Part shown: in pieces, positions 12,891 through 23,958 of the stretch | Position numbering within the stretch: the stretch's first letter is position 1 | Layout of the letters: the number at the start of each line of letters is the position of its first letter | From: Deroplatys truncata | Taxonomy: Eukaryota > Arthropoda > Insecta > Mantodea > Mantidae | Assembly: GCA_030765065.1 (NCBI GenBank) | Contig: CM060975.1 | Span: forward strand, 107,466,094-107,530,093 | Direction of reading: 5' to 3' | Length of the DNA stretch: 64,000 nt | Notes under the pieces: generated by a model | Told to the model about the DNA's origin: nothing | Databases searched by the model: none | The model's input: only the letters and a program-made list of their open reading frames with translations | Made by a program: the position numbers and the translations under genes

Positions 12891-13589
12891 GGTGCGGATG
12901 CATGCTCATTCGGAAGAGTATTTCCCCCGTGGACATCAGAGGGCTGCTTGGTTCATGGGTAGTTCACTGCCCTCTCTCGGCGACTCCAGTAGTGAAACGG
13001 GTCTTCGAGCTTGGACATGTTAGAGACTTCCGTGCTTTTCTGCGGCCTGCGGCCTGTAGCCTTCGGAGGATCCTTCACTTCATCTCTACCTCATAAGGGG
13101 GGGGGGGTTAGCCGCAATGGATCCTTCCGTTTAATCATCTGTATACCTGTTATCTCATTACCAGTTGTTTTGTGTTCTGTCTACAACCTTGTTGATGATC
13201 ACCAATCGCGTACGCGTAGTGTTTATACTCCTTTATCATAGCCCGGAAGATTTGTTTATTCCTGATTTTGGATAATTCTTTCAGATCTAATTGATACTTC
13301 AAGCGTATATAGCCTTTCCAGATTTGAAATATTGCCGGTTAGAGGTTAAGGTATCCATAGCTGATATTTAGCCAAGATTTTCAAAACATTTAAAAATTAC
13401 GTTTTGTATACAGAAAGTACTTTGAACCTTTAGCTTCAATTAAATTCCATGGCGTTTGCTCTTAGAGCCCTTGAAAGCTTCAACACGTGATCATTTAATG
13501 TCCAAGAGCAAACGGCTTAAATACCTGTTCTTATTTCCTATTCCTTTTTATTCAATTTTGATTTTTCTTACCCTTTTGTGCATTAAAAA
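12891..13589. other. GC-richer unassigned segment and AT-rich flank
   Basis: 12891-13250 is GC-richer, has a run of Gs at about 13098-13108, and may be the body of the adjacent SINE or another repeat. From 13250 the sequence is AT-rich with nothing recognised apart from a small inverted pair (TTTGCTCTT near 13454 and AAGAGCAAA near 13504). Confidence 0.3.
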
Positions 13590-14035
13590 TGTTCCATATG
13601 ATACAGGTTGTAAGCAATCTTGTTCAAATTTTCAGCACAAACTCAGAGAAATTAACTCGCTACACCTTTAAGTTGCTTGAGGTGACATAATTAATTCGAC
13701 CACTGAGGATAAATTGTTAAAAGAAATGTTTTGGGGTATAAATTTTTTTCTGAGACAACCAGTGCAGCGAATAAAACTATATTTGCCAGTTTTGTAATTA
13801 CTGTTTAAATAATTCGGCATCATTTTCATTTTTTCAAAATTTCGATTTCTGCACCAAGTGGAACACCTGATATTCCCTTTCTCAAAAAATATTAAAGATA
13901 TCTGAATGGAATTTAAACACGCTTATAATTAAGGTAAAACAGTATGCGACGAAATTTTGAAAACATTTGGATAAGAACTTTAAGATTTAGAAACTTCCCT
14001 TATGAATTTCAGAAATACAAAGATATTGCCGTTAA
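13590..14035 (+). repeat. D-rep family, copy 1
   Basis: Aligns by eye with the reverse complement of 28885-29265. Shared blocks include ATAATTAATTCGACCACTG, CACAAACTC, ATTGTTAAAA, TTTCTCAAAAA and CACGCTTATAATT. A third fragment lies at 55955-56090. No terminal repeats or coding were found, so the class is unknown. Confidence 0.6.
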
Positions 14036-14139
14036 TGGCAGGAAGTTTTGGGTTTATTATTATGAATATCATAGGATATTACAAGGGATATAAAGAGTAC
14101 TAAGGGACAAAGTACATAGTGCAAACGTGATTACACAAT

Positions 14140-14580
14140 AATACATAGAGAACGGAGGGAGGGGTGGTTATGATTATCAGGAAGCAGAGGACTTCGGTGC
14201 TTAAGCGCATAGACGCCTATTGTGTTTCTGGAAACCTAGGAGGAAGGGGTGAAGGGAAGCACACGTAGGGCGAACAGGTCCGTAGCGGCAGGCTCGGACA
14301 CAGGCGGGACCCTCCACAAGCCAGGGCACCTCTCTCCACAGCCAGGGCAGCAGTTCCATAAAACAAAGTCTACCACCATATCCTAGCCCGCCGCCCACTC
14401 GCCTGATCCTGCGACCCTGAACTAGACAAAAAAATGAAGTTATAGGAATTGGGAGACAGGAAATTCAGCGACCTTATACCCAGCCCAATTTCAGAGTAGC
14501 CAGCCCAGCGAGAAACGAACCTGGGACTTCTTGAATGCGAGCATCGCACGTTACTGTGAAGGTCGGTACGGAGCGAGAGA
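14140..14580 (-). mobile_element. Degenerate SINE3-like element
   Basis: On the minus strand 14510-14575 resembles the SINE3 head (CACAGTAACGTGCGA, CTCGCATTC, then a box-B-like GGTTCGTTTCTC). The GC-rich body down to about 14140 would be its 3' part. The match is partial, so family membership is tentative. Confidence 0.4.
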
Positions 14581-15137
14581 TAAATGAATTAATTATGTTG
14601 TCATTCAGACTTACGATGTTGTGTAAGCCAGCTAGTAGGTAGATATTTGAGTAGAATGTTTTAGAAGCTGTGATTTATCATCACTGACAATATCACGGTA
14701 TTTTGTCATTTAGAGTTGCATAGTAACACGAACCACTTAGGAGGTCTATTTACTGGCAAAGCTTTCATTTAATACCTCGGAATAGTAGGCTCCTAAATAT
14801 AGCATCACTTGGCGAACAATAAGCCAGCATTTGTAATATCAGAACATCTCTGTAGTGTGAGCGTTTAAATGGTTCTTCTTATCGTTCCTGGAACCTAATG
14901 GCCTCGGCTATACATATGGAGCAGGGGGAACCGAATGCAAACGTTGTGCTGGGGTAAGTGTGGCCAGCAAACAAGCAAGTGGCAACTTAATGATAATCAG
15001 TTAAGGAGGGAGTAAATAAACTCGCTCTTTACCTACCAAACAATCTGAAGATTGGACTCAAATGTATGGCATCCATTAGTTCAGCAAATGGTGTTCTGCA
15101 CTCAGAACCGAATGAACTGTTGTTAAAGATAATACTG
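14581..15137. other. Intergenic, nothing recognised
   Basis: No coding or repeat feature assigned. Confidence 0.4.
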
Positions 15138-15245
15138 CCTGTTAACACATTCCTTTAGCAGCACACAGAGCGCTACCTTGCGTGTAGAAATCTACACAAA
15201 TTAGGAATATATCATCTGTAACAAGTCATCGTTAAGAGGGCAGGA
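15138..15245 (+). repeat. Short dispersed repeat (F-rep), copy 1
   Basis: About 110 bp shared in the same orientation with 25538-25645: the blocks CACATTCCTT, AGCACACA, CTACCTTRCGT, CATCWGTAACA and CAGGATA occur in the same order. Confidence 0.6.
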
Positions 15246-15354
15246 TACTTGGACTTCACATTATTTTATGACAATTTTTATCATGCATTTCACCACTATG
15301 AGCTAATTTCTAAACAAACGTTTAATGTGGTTATTGTAAAGTGGATAGAAAAAT

Positions 15355-15770
15355 ATAATGTACTACATTCACATAGCTTTCTCTAGTCATAATTTATATA
15401 ACTTCTACAAACTACTCTTGCAAAAAATTATTTTTTGCTTCGCCGTAATCGAAATAAATATTTACAGAAACTGTTTTATACCCATTTATTGCAGGTACAT
15501 GAGGGCTGCAGGAGGCTGAAGTGACAGTTAAATCTTTGAAAAGCTAGCTCTGAAACTCCGATCATTTTACTGCATCACAGAAAACATATGCAATACGGCT
15601 TAGCACTTCAAAAAATGTATCACGAACTATTGGAAAATTCAATCCAATAGCAGCGAATTATTGGAAATGGTTAAATCCATACAAAACTTTGATAAACATT
15701 GTGTTTTATTGAGATCTACATGTGAATGAATATTTAATCAAAATCATTAGTTATTGTTTTATAGAAAAAC
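15355..15770 (+). mobile_element. HLR family copy G1, diverged, 3' truncated
   Basis: The 5' end is degraded (TACATTCACATAGCTTTCTC at about 15363) and later HLR blocks such as AATATTTAATCAAAATC are visible. It is cut off where copy G2 begins in the same orientation. Confidence 0.55.
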
Positions 15771-16572
15771 TTATGTTATACATAGACATGTCTTTCTCTA
15801 CGCCCTATCGCTTATTAGTGGGTATACAAATTGTTTCTAAAGTTTATTTTCATTTTAATTGAAATAAACCTTTCCGGAAATAGCTGCATTACACATTTCG
15901 TTACAAAGAAAATAGCGATAGTCAAATTTTTAAGAACTGGACGCTGTGCACTGGCCTTAAAACTCCATGCCCTATGTTAAACCAATAAACAGTTAATATT
16001 GAAAAGACTTAAAAGGAAAGACAAATATATTGAACAATTCGAGTCATTAATACCGGATATCTCAGAAATGGCAGATGCCAAAAAAGATTATTTGAAATAA
16101 ATTGGATATTTTAAAGAGATCTACATTTTTTTGTGTAATACGTTTTTGTCTATTGCTTAGCGTTTACCAGTTATACACAATTCCTTCCGAAGAAGGGATT
16201 TCATAGGATATACCCAGAAAATTCAATATATACATTTTATTTGTAATGTAAATATCTTTAATATATGATATTTTAATCAAAATGTTAGTGCTATTTTTCA
16301 GAAAATAAAAAAGTTCGAAAAATGTTCCACGTAAAGAGTAGTTTGGAGTAGGGGGTTCTCTTGAAAATCTTCGTGTCGTATCTTTGAAATACCATTTATC
16401 CGACTTTTCGCTTTTGAGTTATTCTGTTCACAGACACACGGACCTGTTACTAAAAATGTTTTTTGGGCGGCTCAGGGGCCCTAAACAAATTCCGGTGAAA
16501 CCTCTAACGAATTTTGGGTAGGGTGCAATACCTTCTCTACCTACTATGTGCGTGGTATAGAAGCAATTACTA
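15771..16572 (+). mobile_element. HLR family copy G2, tandem with G1
   Basis: Starts with TTATACATAGACATG and TCTTTCTCTAC and proceeds through the full set of HLR blocks. The microsatellite site is only ACACACGG (about 16434). The 3' end (CTACCTACTATG, then GGTATAGAAG) is a worn version of the hairpin. Confidence 0.65.
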
Positions 16573-16639
16573 AAGATCTTCCAAGTAAAGGGCTGTTGGG
16601 ATGAGAGAGTTGATAGCGTTATATTGACAGGAAGATAGA

Positions 16640-16735
16640 AAGAATTATGTAAAGAAAGAATAGCAAGTTTGAGAAATAAGTGCAATAAATAGTTTCTGTA
16701 TATTAAATCAATGTATAATGTAATAAGCATTCCTG
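16640..16735 (-). repeat. Short repeat, inverted partner of 20415-20510
   Basis: The reverse complement carries CATTGATTTAATATACAGAA and CTATTTATTGCACTTATTTC, matching 20415-20510 in order. About 95 bp; class unknown. Confidence 0.55.
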
Positions 16736-16804
16736 AAATTAGCAGAGTCACGTAGACCAGATTTCAGTAAATGAAAAAGGGAATGCTATTTTTCGATTCG
16801 GGAA

Positions 16805-17120
16805 GATACCGCTTAGTAACAAGGTAAGACGAAGAGATGTTGGCGGGCTGAGGGCAACCCGAAGGTGTGTTAGGCGTGTACCTGCCCTAATTAGGGCTTA
16901 ACCATGTAGTGATGGGGTTTACAGGATGGAGGTTGAGATTCTTATAGGGGAGAGAAAGGAGGTAACAAAGTTTGTTCCTCAACGGTTGCCGGTCATCGTG
17001 CAACGCCCCTTGTGCACCGCTGATGTTAGTGATTTTTCATATTTTAATATAGGGATAGTAATTTTGAAAGTCCACGCTACTCTTGAAAGGACTTTGTAGG
17101 AGCTCAGCCTTAGCTTCTGA
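16805..17120 (-). mobile_element. LINE 3' tail, inverted copy of 18646-18960
   Basis: On the minus strand it shares ordered blocks with the sequence after the reverse-transcriptase remnant at 18.1-18.6 kb: CGGTGCACMAGG, GCCGTTGC or GCGTTGC, TTACCTCCTTTC, CCTCAGCC, and CCAACAT near the end. It is therefore a 5'-truncated copy of the same LINE, keeping only the 3' untranslated part. Confidence 0.6.
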
Positions 17121-17232
17121 TGGAGGTGCTCCGTTGTTACCGGATGTGCCCGCATACAAGTTAAGAGACGCACACGTAGAATTTTGAAGACTGGCTCGCG
17201 AGAGAAGTAACGTTGATAATGGTAGTTATCTG

Positions 17233-17900
17233 AAATTGAGTTTTATTTATTTATTTATGGCGGCGCCGTGGCCGAGTGGTTAGACTGCTCGCCTCTCACC
17301 GAGGCGGCCCGGGTTCAATTCCAGGGACCCGTATGTGGGATTTGTGGTGGACAAAGCGGTGTCTGAGTGAGTTTTCTCCGGGTTCTGCGGTTTCCCCCGC
17401 CATTCATTCCACCAATTGCTCCATCATCACCTTTCCTTTCACCCATTTCACCAACATTTCGTTTCATCTACTTCCTTCCTCCCATACCAGGCATTGGGCT
17501 GATCGCCCATCCTGGATATTCTGTCTGATCCATGAGTGTCTGCTCCTCGATGGGCCTCTGACCCCAGGCACCCGCATGTAAGTCCTGGGGGCAGTAAGTC
17601 CTACATAAGAGGAGGTTAAACAGAAAGAAGAGAAGAAGAGTTTTATTTATGTACCCTCTTTAACTACTATGGTTCTAAACGTCCCATTCTATATTGGGCG
17701 TAAAAATCTTTTTCTCAGTGGCCTCTTTATCAGGTCGAGATTCTTTTACATGCCGTAAATCTACGACATGGAACCACCGGCTTAACCTCCCTCCATGCTA
17801 AGGATTTTTAGACCGAAAAAAATCCATCGCTCTCCACTGGGTTTGAACCTGTGACCTTGGGAATTAGAGGTACCCCTAGACATGGAGAACAACGAGGATA
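17233..17900 (-). mobile_element. SINE1 copy 1, split by a SINE2 insertion
   Basis: The SINE1 3' end (plus strand: GAGTTTTATTTAT) is at 17238-17250 and again at 17638-17650. Between them lies SINE2. The body resumes at 17651 (CTCTTTAACTACTATGG) and runs to a worn tRNA-like head near 17870-17900 (GTTTGAACCTGTGACCT). Confidence 0.75.
17251..17637 (+). mobile_element. tRNA-derived SINE2, full length, inserted in SINE1
   Basis: The head has box A TGGCCGAGTGGTTAGACTG (17269-17287) and box B GGTTCAATTCC (17312-17322), a Leu/Ser-tRNA-like arrangement. The body includes GGCATTGGGCTGATC and ends in an AGAAGAAG tail. The 13-bp target sequence GAGTTTTATTTAT flanks it at 17238-17250 and 17638-17650, which fixes the insertion in SINE1. 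A 101-codon frame across it is not a gene. Confidence 0.8.
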
Positions 17901-18094
17901 AAGAATGAAACTGTTTATGGGTTCGTAGCACTCAAACTATAACAACTGAATTATTATACCTGCTGCAGTATCAATTTTACGGTTTGAAATAACTGTTTCC
18001 GCAATAAAACAAACCAGAAACTTAAATTACTATGAGTCGCTAAAATTCTTACCGGCAAAACCCCTCGCGATTACCGCTAAGTAACTGATAATCC
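17901..18094. other. Intergenic, nothing recognised
   Basis: Short AT-rich spacer between SINE1 and the LINE remnant. Confidence 0.4.
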
Positions 18095-18645
18095 GGCACG
18101 GTCTTAAGCGCTACGAACCGCCGATCACCGTAAACCCCCGCCAACTTCCTCTCATTTACCTACCTCCGACGTAGGATAGAGTGGACGAATTCCATCACTT
18201 ACTTGGGTGTTCAGTTAGATAGGCGTTTAACTTTTGCGGGTCACATCGCGGAACTCTCGCGTCTGGGCATGGCAACTACGGCCTCCCTGTACCCCATACT
18301 GGGGTCTGTGATGCCCTCAAGTTACGCCTCTTTAGAGCACTTATAACCCCCGTTCTACTTTACGCCTGCGAGATCTGGGGCATGACCGCAGACTCCAGTC
18401 TACTCCGACTGCAGCGGGTCATCTATTCTGGTAGCCGCGCTTTCCCCGTGAGACTACTTCACAAAACCTCATCTCTTCCATACCTGGAGGATGAAATTAG
18501 GCGCCGGGTCTAAAGATTATACGACCAGTTGCCATTCCATCGGAGTGCCCTCGTTCGGTCTCTAGGGGACTATAACCCCAGAGAACGCCGCTTCAGGCGT
18601 CACCGGGTTCCCCGCATGGCTTGTGGGCACCCCCGGTAACCAAGG
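18095..18645 (+). pseudogene. Jockey/CR1-like LINE reverse transcriptase, C-terminal remnant
   Basis: Translated in three frames it reads as the end of a LINE reverse transcriptase. YLGVQLDRRLTF followed by a His (about 18200-18245) is the conserved 'YLGV-x-LD' block. Next come ALITPVLLYACEIWG (about 18338-18372) and LLRLQRVIY (about 18399-18425). This is the thumb-proximal order seen in Jockey and CR1 clades. At least two frameshifts and several stops break it, so it is dead. The catalytic FADD block and the endonuclease are absent, consistent with 5' truncation at insertion. Confidence 0.75.
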
Positions 18646-18965
18646 AGCAACTCCAACCAAGAGCAAAAGCTGGGATCCTTTATACCTAAACCTACCACGA
18701 GTTGCTTGGTAAATTCAAAATTACAACCAAACCATTTTTCGATAAAATCTTCCACCACGGTGCACCAGGGCCGTTGCACCCTAACCTGTAGCCGTCGAGG
18801 AGCTCATTGCTACCTCCTTTCACCCCCACAACCTCAGTCTCTACCGTCATCCTGCAAAACCTTATCCTACATGCCAGTGGTTAAACCTTAACAAGGTACA
18901 CTTACAAGACTTCTTCGGGCTGCCCTCAGCCTTCCAACATGCTTCGCCTTCGCCATCACCGTAAA
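18646..18965 (+). mobile_element. 3' untranslated tail of the same LINE
   Basis: Directly downstream of the reverse-transcriptase remnant and matched by the inverted copy at 16805-17120. It is C-rich compared with flanks. Confidence 0.6.
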
Positions 18966-19667
18966 AGACTAAGTCTCTAAGGCTGTACACGAGGACGGCA
19001 AGACGCTAATTTTAGCAATACACGCTTTTTTGTTACTTAAGCTCCGCCTATCTTAGAACTATCCCACTAAGGTTCCTTAAACCCCTACGTATGCGATTCT
19101 GATACGGTTATTATGGATACCTACCTCTCGGATTCTCAGAATTTCGTTTCTTTTTTCTTTTGCAGAATTTCTGTCTACCTGACTCTGCAAACGTACTTAA
19201 CTTATAACCTAACTGCATTCCAGGAATTTCATACTCACGCGTGCCCTCCTCAACTATTGGTAATGACTTTGCTCGCTAATTACCTTTTTCTGTTCACAAA
19301 TCTCTCAACTCAAGCTTATTACATTATACAGTTCCTTCGTTTCATGCCAAGGCCACAACCGCCTTATATGCGTATCGGCAGAGGCGGCAGTGATCTCGGT
19401 ATTACGACACTGCACAGAAGCGGCGCAAGACGTGTCAAGGGTACGCTTATCAACTGTGAGCTGTCGAGTCGTTGCTTTGTCTTCGTGTTGTGAAGTGTTT
19501 CGACAATACGCGTATTGTGTGTGATTTCGTTAGGAATGTTATTCTCTTATTAGTCCACGGAAGTGCCTGCCAACAAATTCATGCTTGAACAGAGTATTTT
19601 TATGTACAATACATACGTGAAAACTAAATTATGTAAATAGGTGTGTAGACAATTTCAGCAACAATTT
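18966..19667. other. Intergenic; partial repeat at about 19355-19450
   Basis: The segment around 19360-19440 (ATATGCGTA, CAGTGATCTCGGTATT) resembles 46618-46700 (ATATGCGTAG, CAGTACCTCGGTATT), so it is part of a dispersed repeat. Nothing else is assigned. Confidence 0.35.
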
Positions 19668-19710
19668 CCCGGACATCTCACAGTGTCCGGGTAGGGACAG
19701 TGTGAGATGT
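19668..19710. other. Two overlapping, mutually exclusive hairpins
   Basis: Hairpin 1: CCCGGACA (19668-19675) pairs perfectly with TGTCCGGG (19684-19691) across an 8-nt loop. Hairpin 2: ACATCTCACAGTGTCC (19673-19688) pairs with GGACAGTGTGAGATGT (19695-19710), 16 bp with a single mismatch and a 6-nt loop. They share bases, so only one can form at a time. Function unknown; it could be a transposon end. Confidence 0.8.
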
Positions 19711-20414
19711 TTGGTCAATAAATTAAGAACAACGGGATCGGTAAATCCTAAAAAATAAAGTTTATAGGAACAATTCCCACTTATGTGTGTGGATGGTAAT
19801 TTCATCCGATGATGTCAAGAATGTATTCGCGCAGACGGACAGCACTTTCAACAACACTTAAGGTTAGTACACATTATATTATAATTTGGGGGTTACATTG
19901 TCATTGCCTGACATATTATTGTTCTACATTGTTGTTTACGTCACTCCTGGCTGGTAGCTTTGCTAGCCACGCGTGGCGGGGATAGCGTCTGTCTTAATTA
20001 AGATTCCGTGAGAAGCGGATCGCGTGTGCAGGCCGGCTTTTGGATAGGTGGACATCTTCTCTCACCTTTCATATTTAATAATGTAGGAACCCCAAACGGT
20101 TGGAAAATAAATCTAGGAATATGTAAGTAGATTTGTGTTATGGATTTCGTACAGTGAAAAACCCACGACTTCCTCTTAACCTCCACACCACGTTCCTCCG
20201 CAACCAAGTCAGTATACATCACCTCAATGTACGTGCTGGTACTAGAAATTAATTTAATTTTCATTTGAACTTTTAGGCCTCTACCCAGCACATAACAATA
20301 TGTTACTAACACTCGTAAATAAGTAACGCGGGAGTTACGGAACGGAAAAACACGCAGTGTAGTAGACTGTGTGCGGAATACGCATAAGCGCGATCCGTGG
20401 CTTTGGCACAAAAG
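19711..20414. other. Intergenic, nothing firmly recognised
   Basis: A 143-codon minus-strand frame (19998-20429) crosses this stretch, but its product shows no domain, has no supporting splice or promoter signals, and runs into a dispersed repeat. I do not call it a gene. Confidence 0.35.
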
Positions 20415-20510
20415 GAAGGCATTGTACATTGATTTAATCTACAGAAATTATTTATTGCAATTATTTCTCCATCTTACTATATTTATTTATTCAGTTATGT
20501 GTATGCTCCT
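20415..20510 (+). repeat. Short repeat, inverted partner of 16640-16735
   Basis: Carries CATTGATTTAATCTACAGAA and TTATTTATTGCAATTATTTC in the same order as the reverse complement of 16640-16735. Confidence 0.55.
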
Positions 20511-21140
20511 AACAATAATTACGGTATCACACTTCAAGATTCTCAAAATAGTTTATTGCAAATGCAAGTGTGTAAGTGCATCATTGGAGGATGAGGATGA
20601 GTTTAAAAACAAGAGACAAAGTCGAGTATTTCCTGCTCCCGAGATTCTCCAATGATACACTTAAGGAATGGGTATGGTATTTTTTTTTACGATAGCGAAT
20701 AACAGGAAACAAAAATTAATTACTACCTGGTGTTGATAATTGGTTCCGGTAGCAAGGTCACCAATATTAATGTTGGTGAACTGGCGATCGATTATGTCCA
20801 CGAATGGTTGTTGACCTTTAAAACATCAGTGACTCACTGCTCATACTTTGCTGCTGTATGAATTAAGTCGTAAATAAATATTAACAAATAAAAAGAAGTC
20901 AAGGTCCAGATAATATTTAAATGATACGACTATAAATCATATCTGAAATAATAAACGTAACAACATTTAAGAGGATTTAATATAGTTCACGCACCCACGT
21001 GCAGTAGAACTTGCGGGTAGGTTAGGTTACCAGCATTGAATGCAGGAAATTCAGCTTTCCACCATGACAGAATAAACGGGTAGTGGACTAGAAAGATTAT
21101 CCTCGAGAAATATAACTAGAAAGAACTGCGCTCACGTAAA
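20511..21140. other. Intergenic with one small palindrome
   Basis: 20758-20779 is a 22-bp near-perfect palindrome with TCACCAA and TTGGTGA arms. Otherwise nothing is assigned. Confidence 0.4.
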
Positions 21141-21327
21141 AAATGCACTACTCACAAGGCTAAGACAGGATATCGGTAGAAATATGTGGATGAATCTTAA
21201 ATTAAGAATGTATAGAATAGTATGTAAGCCCGCATCAAAATATATATGCGAGACGTAGATAATAAGAAACGAGGAAAGATCAAGATTGGAGGCGGCAACT
21301 CAAGTGAGATTTTCAAGATGTTTATTG
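21141..21327 (+). pseudogene. LINE reverse transcriptase C-terminal remnant
   Basis: One frame reads LRMYRIVCKPASKYICET, a stop, then IIRNEERSRLEAATQVRF. This follows the conserved pattern 'K-x-YRTVVRPALLYG-x-ETW...LE-x-A-x-x-RFLR' found just downstream of the LINE polymerase core. One in-frame stop replaces the expected Trp. It may be continuous with the LINE end at 22640-22890, with HLR copy H inserted between. Confidence 0.65.
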
Positions 21328-21604
21328 ATAAGCGGTCAGAGGGGTTTTAGTAAGTAAACCATTAAGTTTGGAATGCAGGTTGGTGTCCAGAGAAGACGGA
21401 AGCGCTTGAGACCTTGAAGTGTTCTCTGTAAACAAATAAGATGTGCAATTTGATTCGATAGCAGGTAGACCAGAACTAAGGAGGGATTAGGAGGGAAAAA
21501 AGCAGTTGATAGTGTGCAATAAAGTTTCCCCATTATCTATTTAACGCATTCATGTACAGAAATCTGAATTACATTGTTGTATTTCTTTTTACATCGAAAC
21601 CTGT

Positions 21605-22335
21605 AATTTTTACTTTCTCTATTACTAGTGAGTAGGGGAAGTATTGCATTCCACCCAAAAATTCGATACTGAAATTTCATAGTAAATGCAAGTTTTGAGG
21701 CTCCTGAATCCAAAAAAGCATTTTTAGAAAAAGGACGTGTGTGTGTCTGAAAACAGCATAACTCAAAAACGAAAAGTCGAATAAATACCAAACTTGGTAG
21801 TTGAGTTTAGTATCTTACAAAGATGCGACACGAATATTTTCAGGAAAATCCCCCTACTCCAGACTACCCTCTATATGGAACATTTTTCGAAAATTTTGAT
21901 TTTCTCAAAAATGGCTCTAACGATTTTGTTTAAAATATCACATATTTAAGGTATTTTCATAGCAAAAGAAATGTATATCTTTAATTTTCTGGGAATGTGC
22001 CCAAAAGTCCTCATCTTTCTGAATGGATTTTCCATAACTGGTAAACCGTAAGAGATGGACAACGTTTTTACTGCACAAAAAATGTAGATCTATTAAAACA
22101 CCCAATTTATGTCATATGCAGTTTTTTTTGTCGAGTGAGTCATTTCCAAGATATTCCTTGTTATTTGTTTGAATTTTTCAATACTTATACGTTTTCTCAA
22201 ATGGGAATCCGTTCGTTTTTTTATGTCCTGGACATTCAAAGAGAATGGGATGCTCCACATAGCAACCAGCTCTTAAAAGATTTGACTATCGCTTAAACCC
22301 CACCATATTCCCCTTATACCTACAAGAGAAATGAT
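21605..22335 (-). mobile_element. HLR family copy H, 5' truncated
   Basis: On the plus strand it opens with ACTTTCTCTA (about 21611-21620), so the 3' terminus is present. It carries GTGTGTGTCTGAAAACAGC at the microsatellite site and stops in the middle of the family before the 5' subterminal motif. The intact CTTTCTGAATGG sequence here (22016-22027) is the empty version of the LTR insertion site in copy N. Confidence 0.7.
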
Positions 22336-22639
22336 CGTTTCGTCATTTGTGCTGAAGTGTTTCCTGCCAAATTCCGCTATAAACCATGCCCATTGTAATG
22401 ATGTTTTTCATGTATGGACTCTTCTTTACTAGTCACATTGTTACATTTCTCCATTGATCTATATGCACCCAATAAATGGAACAGTTGCAAGGAAACCGCC
22501 TGTTGGGCTGGGGAGGACTGTGTCCGTCACATTACGTAATGTCACCTATACTGCTTGCTGTAACACAATTGCTCTGTTTACTTACTAAAATCCCTCTGCC
22601 TGGTTATACGATACTAGAACTAGAAAAGTAACTCGTAAC
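22336..22639. other. Intergenic, nothing recognised
   Basis: No assignable feature; may include decayed LINE sequence between the two LINE fragments on either side. Confidence 0.3.
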
Positions 22640-22890
22640 TAGAAAAGACCGACTCTGGAATGCAGAAGAATTAGATGAGAAAACAATGTAGAAGGTATCA
22701 GCGCAAGTGAAAAGAGCAAATTCAAAGGAGGAACCTTCGAGATTAACACGGCAAGCACTGTTTTATAAACCTTTGGAACGAAGATACATTGGACGACCCC
22801 GAATGAAATTAAGAGAGCAGTTTGATTAGCCTCGGAACAGGTCTAATGCCTAATCATATGAAGAAAGAAGAAGAAATATATTTAAAACGT
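22640..22890 (+). pseudogene. LINE C-terminus and 3' tail
   Basis: The frame around 22750-22830 reads RQALFYKPLERRYIGRPRMK, matching the basic 'GKRxxGRPRMRW' C-terminal motif of many insect LINEs. It is followed by a GAAGAAAGAAGAAGAA tail (about 22860-22876), a typical LINE 3' simple repeat. A stop follows soon after the motif. Confidence 0.55.
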
Positions 22891-23734
22891 CTTGAATAAG
22901 CTGATGTGATAAGTTTATTTTCACAGCGTTATGTCAATAAAAGCATACCATATTTTTCTGTATTTGAGTGCATTATAGCCGCGATTATCAAACTACAATG
23001 ATCTATAAGTGTATCGTAGCAATGTACATAAGAAACGATTGACTTGAAAGAGAATACCAAAGGAAAAATCCGAGATACTGAATTGAAGAAATGCGGCTGT
23101 TGTCAAATAGACCTATCAAAAAGAAAGTAGGTTGATATATATGTCTCTAAGCGATAATAGTTATATTTTATCGCTAAATCGCATTTAAAGCCGTTTAAGT
23201 TGGCGACTGTGTGAGATCCATTCGTGGCTAGGGCACTTGCTAAGAGTGCAGGTGCCACGCTACGTTTCTCAGGGAAATAGTAATTCTCTGTTTGTATATC
23301 CTTTCCTTTTTTTGCTTTTCATGTCTTTACTTACTCTTCTCCTGGTTTCTCTGCATTAGCTTTTTATATATTTTCTTCTTACCACTTGTTTTCTTCTCAG
23401 ATTTTCCCCGCTCTCCTTCTTCTGGTTCGAGTTCCATGTCTTTCTTACAAGGAAATCCTTCCATCTCGTCTGCAACATCTGTCCAAGAACCTGTTGCAAG
23501 TTTTTTCATTGAAACCTTTTGAACCGTAGAGGATCGATAAAGCCATATGAATGAAGGAGGTGGGGGAGAAGGGTCAGCGCAGCAATATGTGGTACCAAAA
23601 CAGATGCGTAAGCAGAAAAATCTGTTTTCTTGATCTTTCCAGACCTCCGTTTTTTCTTTCGTCTAAATGAAGACGGACATGTTAAACGTGCAATATATCT
23701 TTATGCAGGATTTCACAGTGAATTGGAAAAATCT
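22891..23734. other. Intergenic; possible tRNA-like remnant
   Basis: 23205-23275 has a weak tRNA-like layout (GTGGCTAGGGCACTTGC, then GCTACGTTTCTC), perhaps a worn SINE head. Complementary frames at 23292-23522 are low-complexity and show no domain. Confidence 0.3.
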
Positions 23735-23950
23735 GACGAATTACACTCACATGACTTTCTCCACTCTTGTACAAAGTATTTTACAAACGCTTATTCTCCA
23801 TATGCTTCATGTTAATCGAGATATCGAGGTGTTAATCTTATTGCTAATTTTCTTGTAGATGCAAGGGGAATTGGTAGGCTTTAAGCGATAGTCAAACATT
23901 ATAAGAGCTGGTTGATATGTGGAGTATTCCATTCTCTTTGAATTACCAGG
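23735..23950 (+). mobile_element. HLR family copy I, 5' part only
   Basis: Begins TCTGACGAATTACACTCACATG and has ACTTTCTCCAC, then stops after about 215 bp where copy J begins in the same orientation. Confidence 0.75.
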
Positions 23951-23958
23951 ACAAAAAT

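Noticed and set aside
19998-20429. 143-codon minus-strand frame
   Set aside because: Overlaps a dispersed repeat, no domain and no supporting signals.
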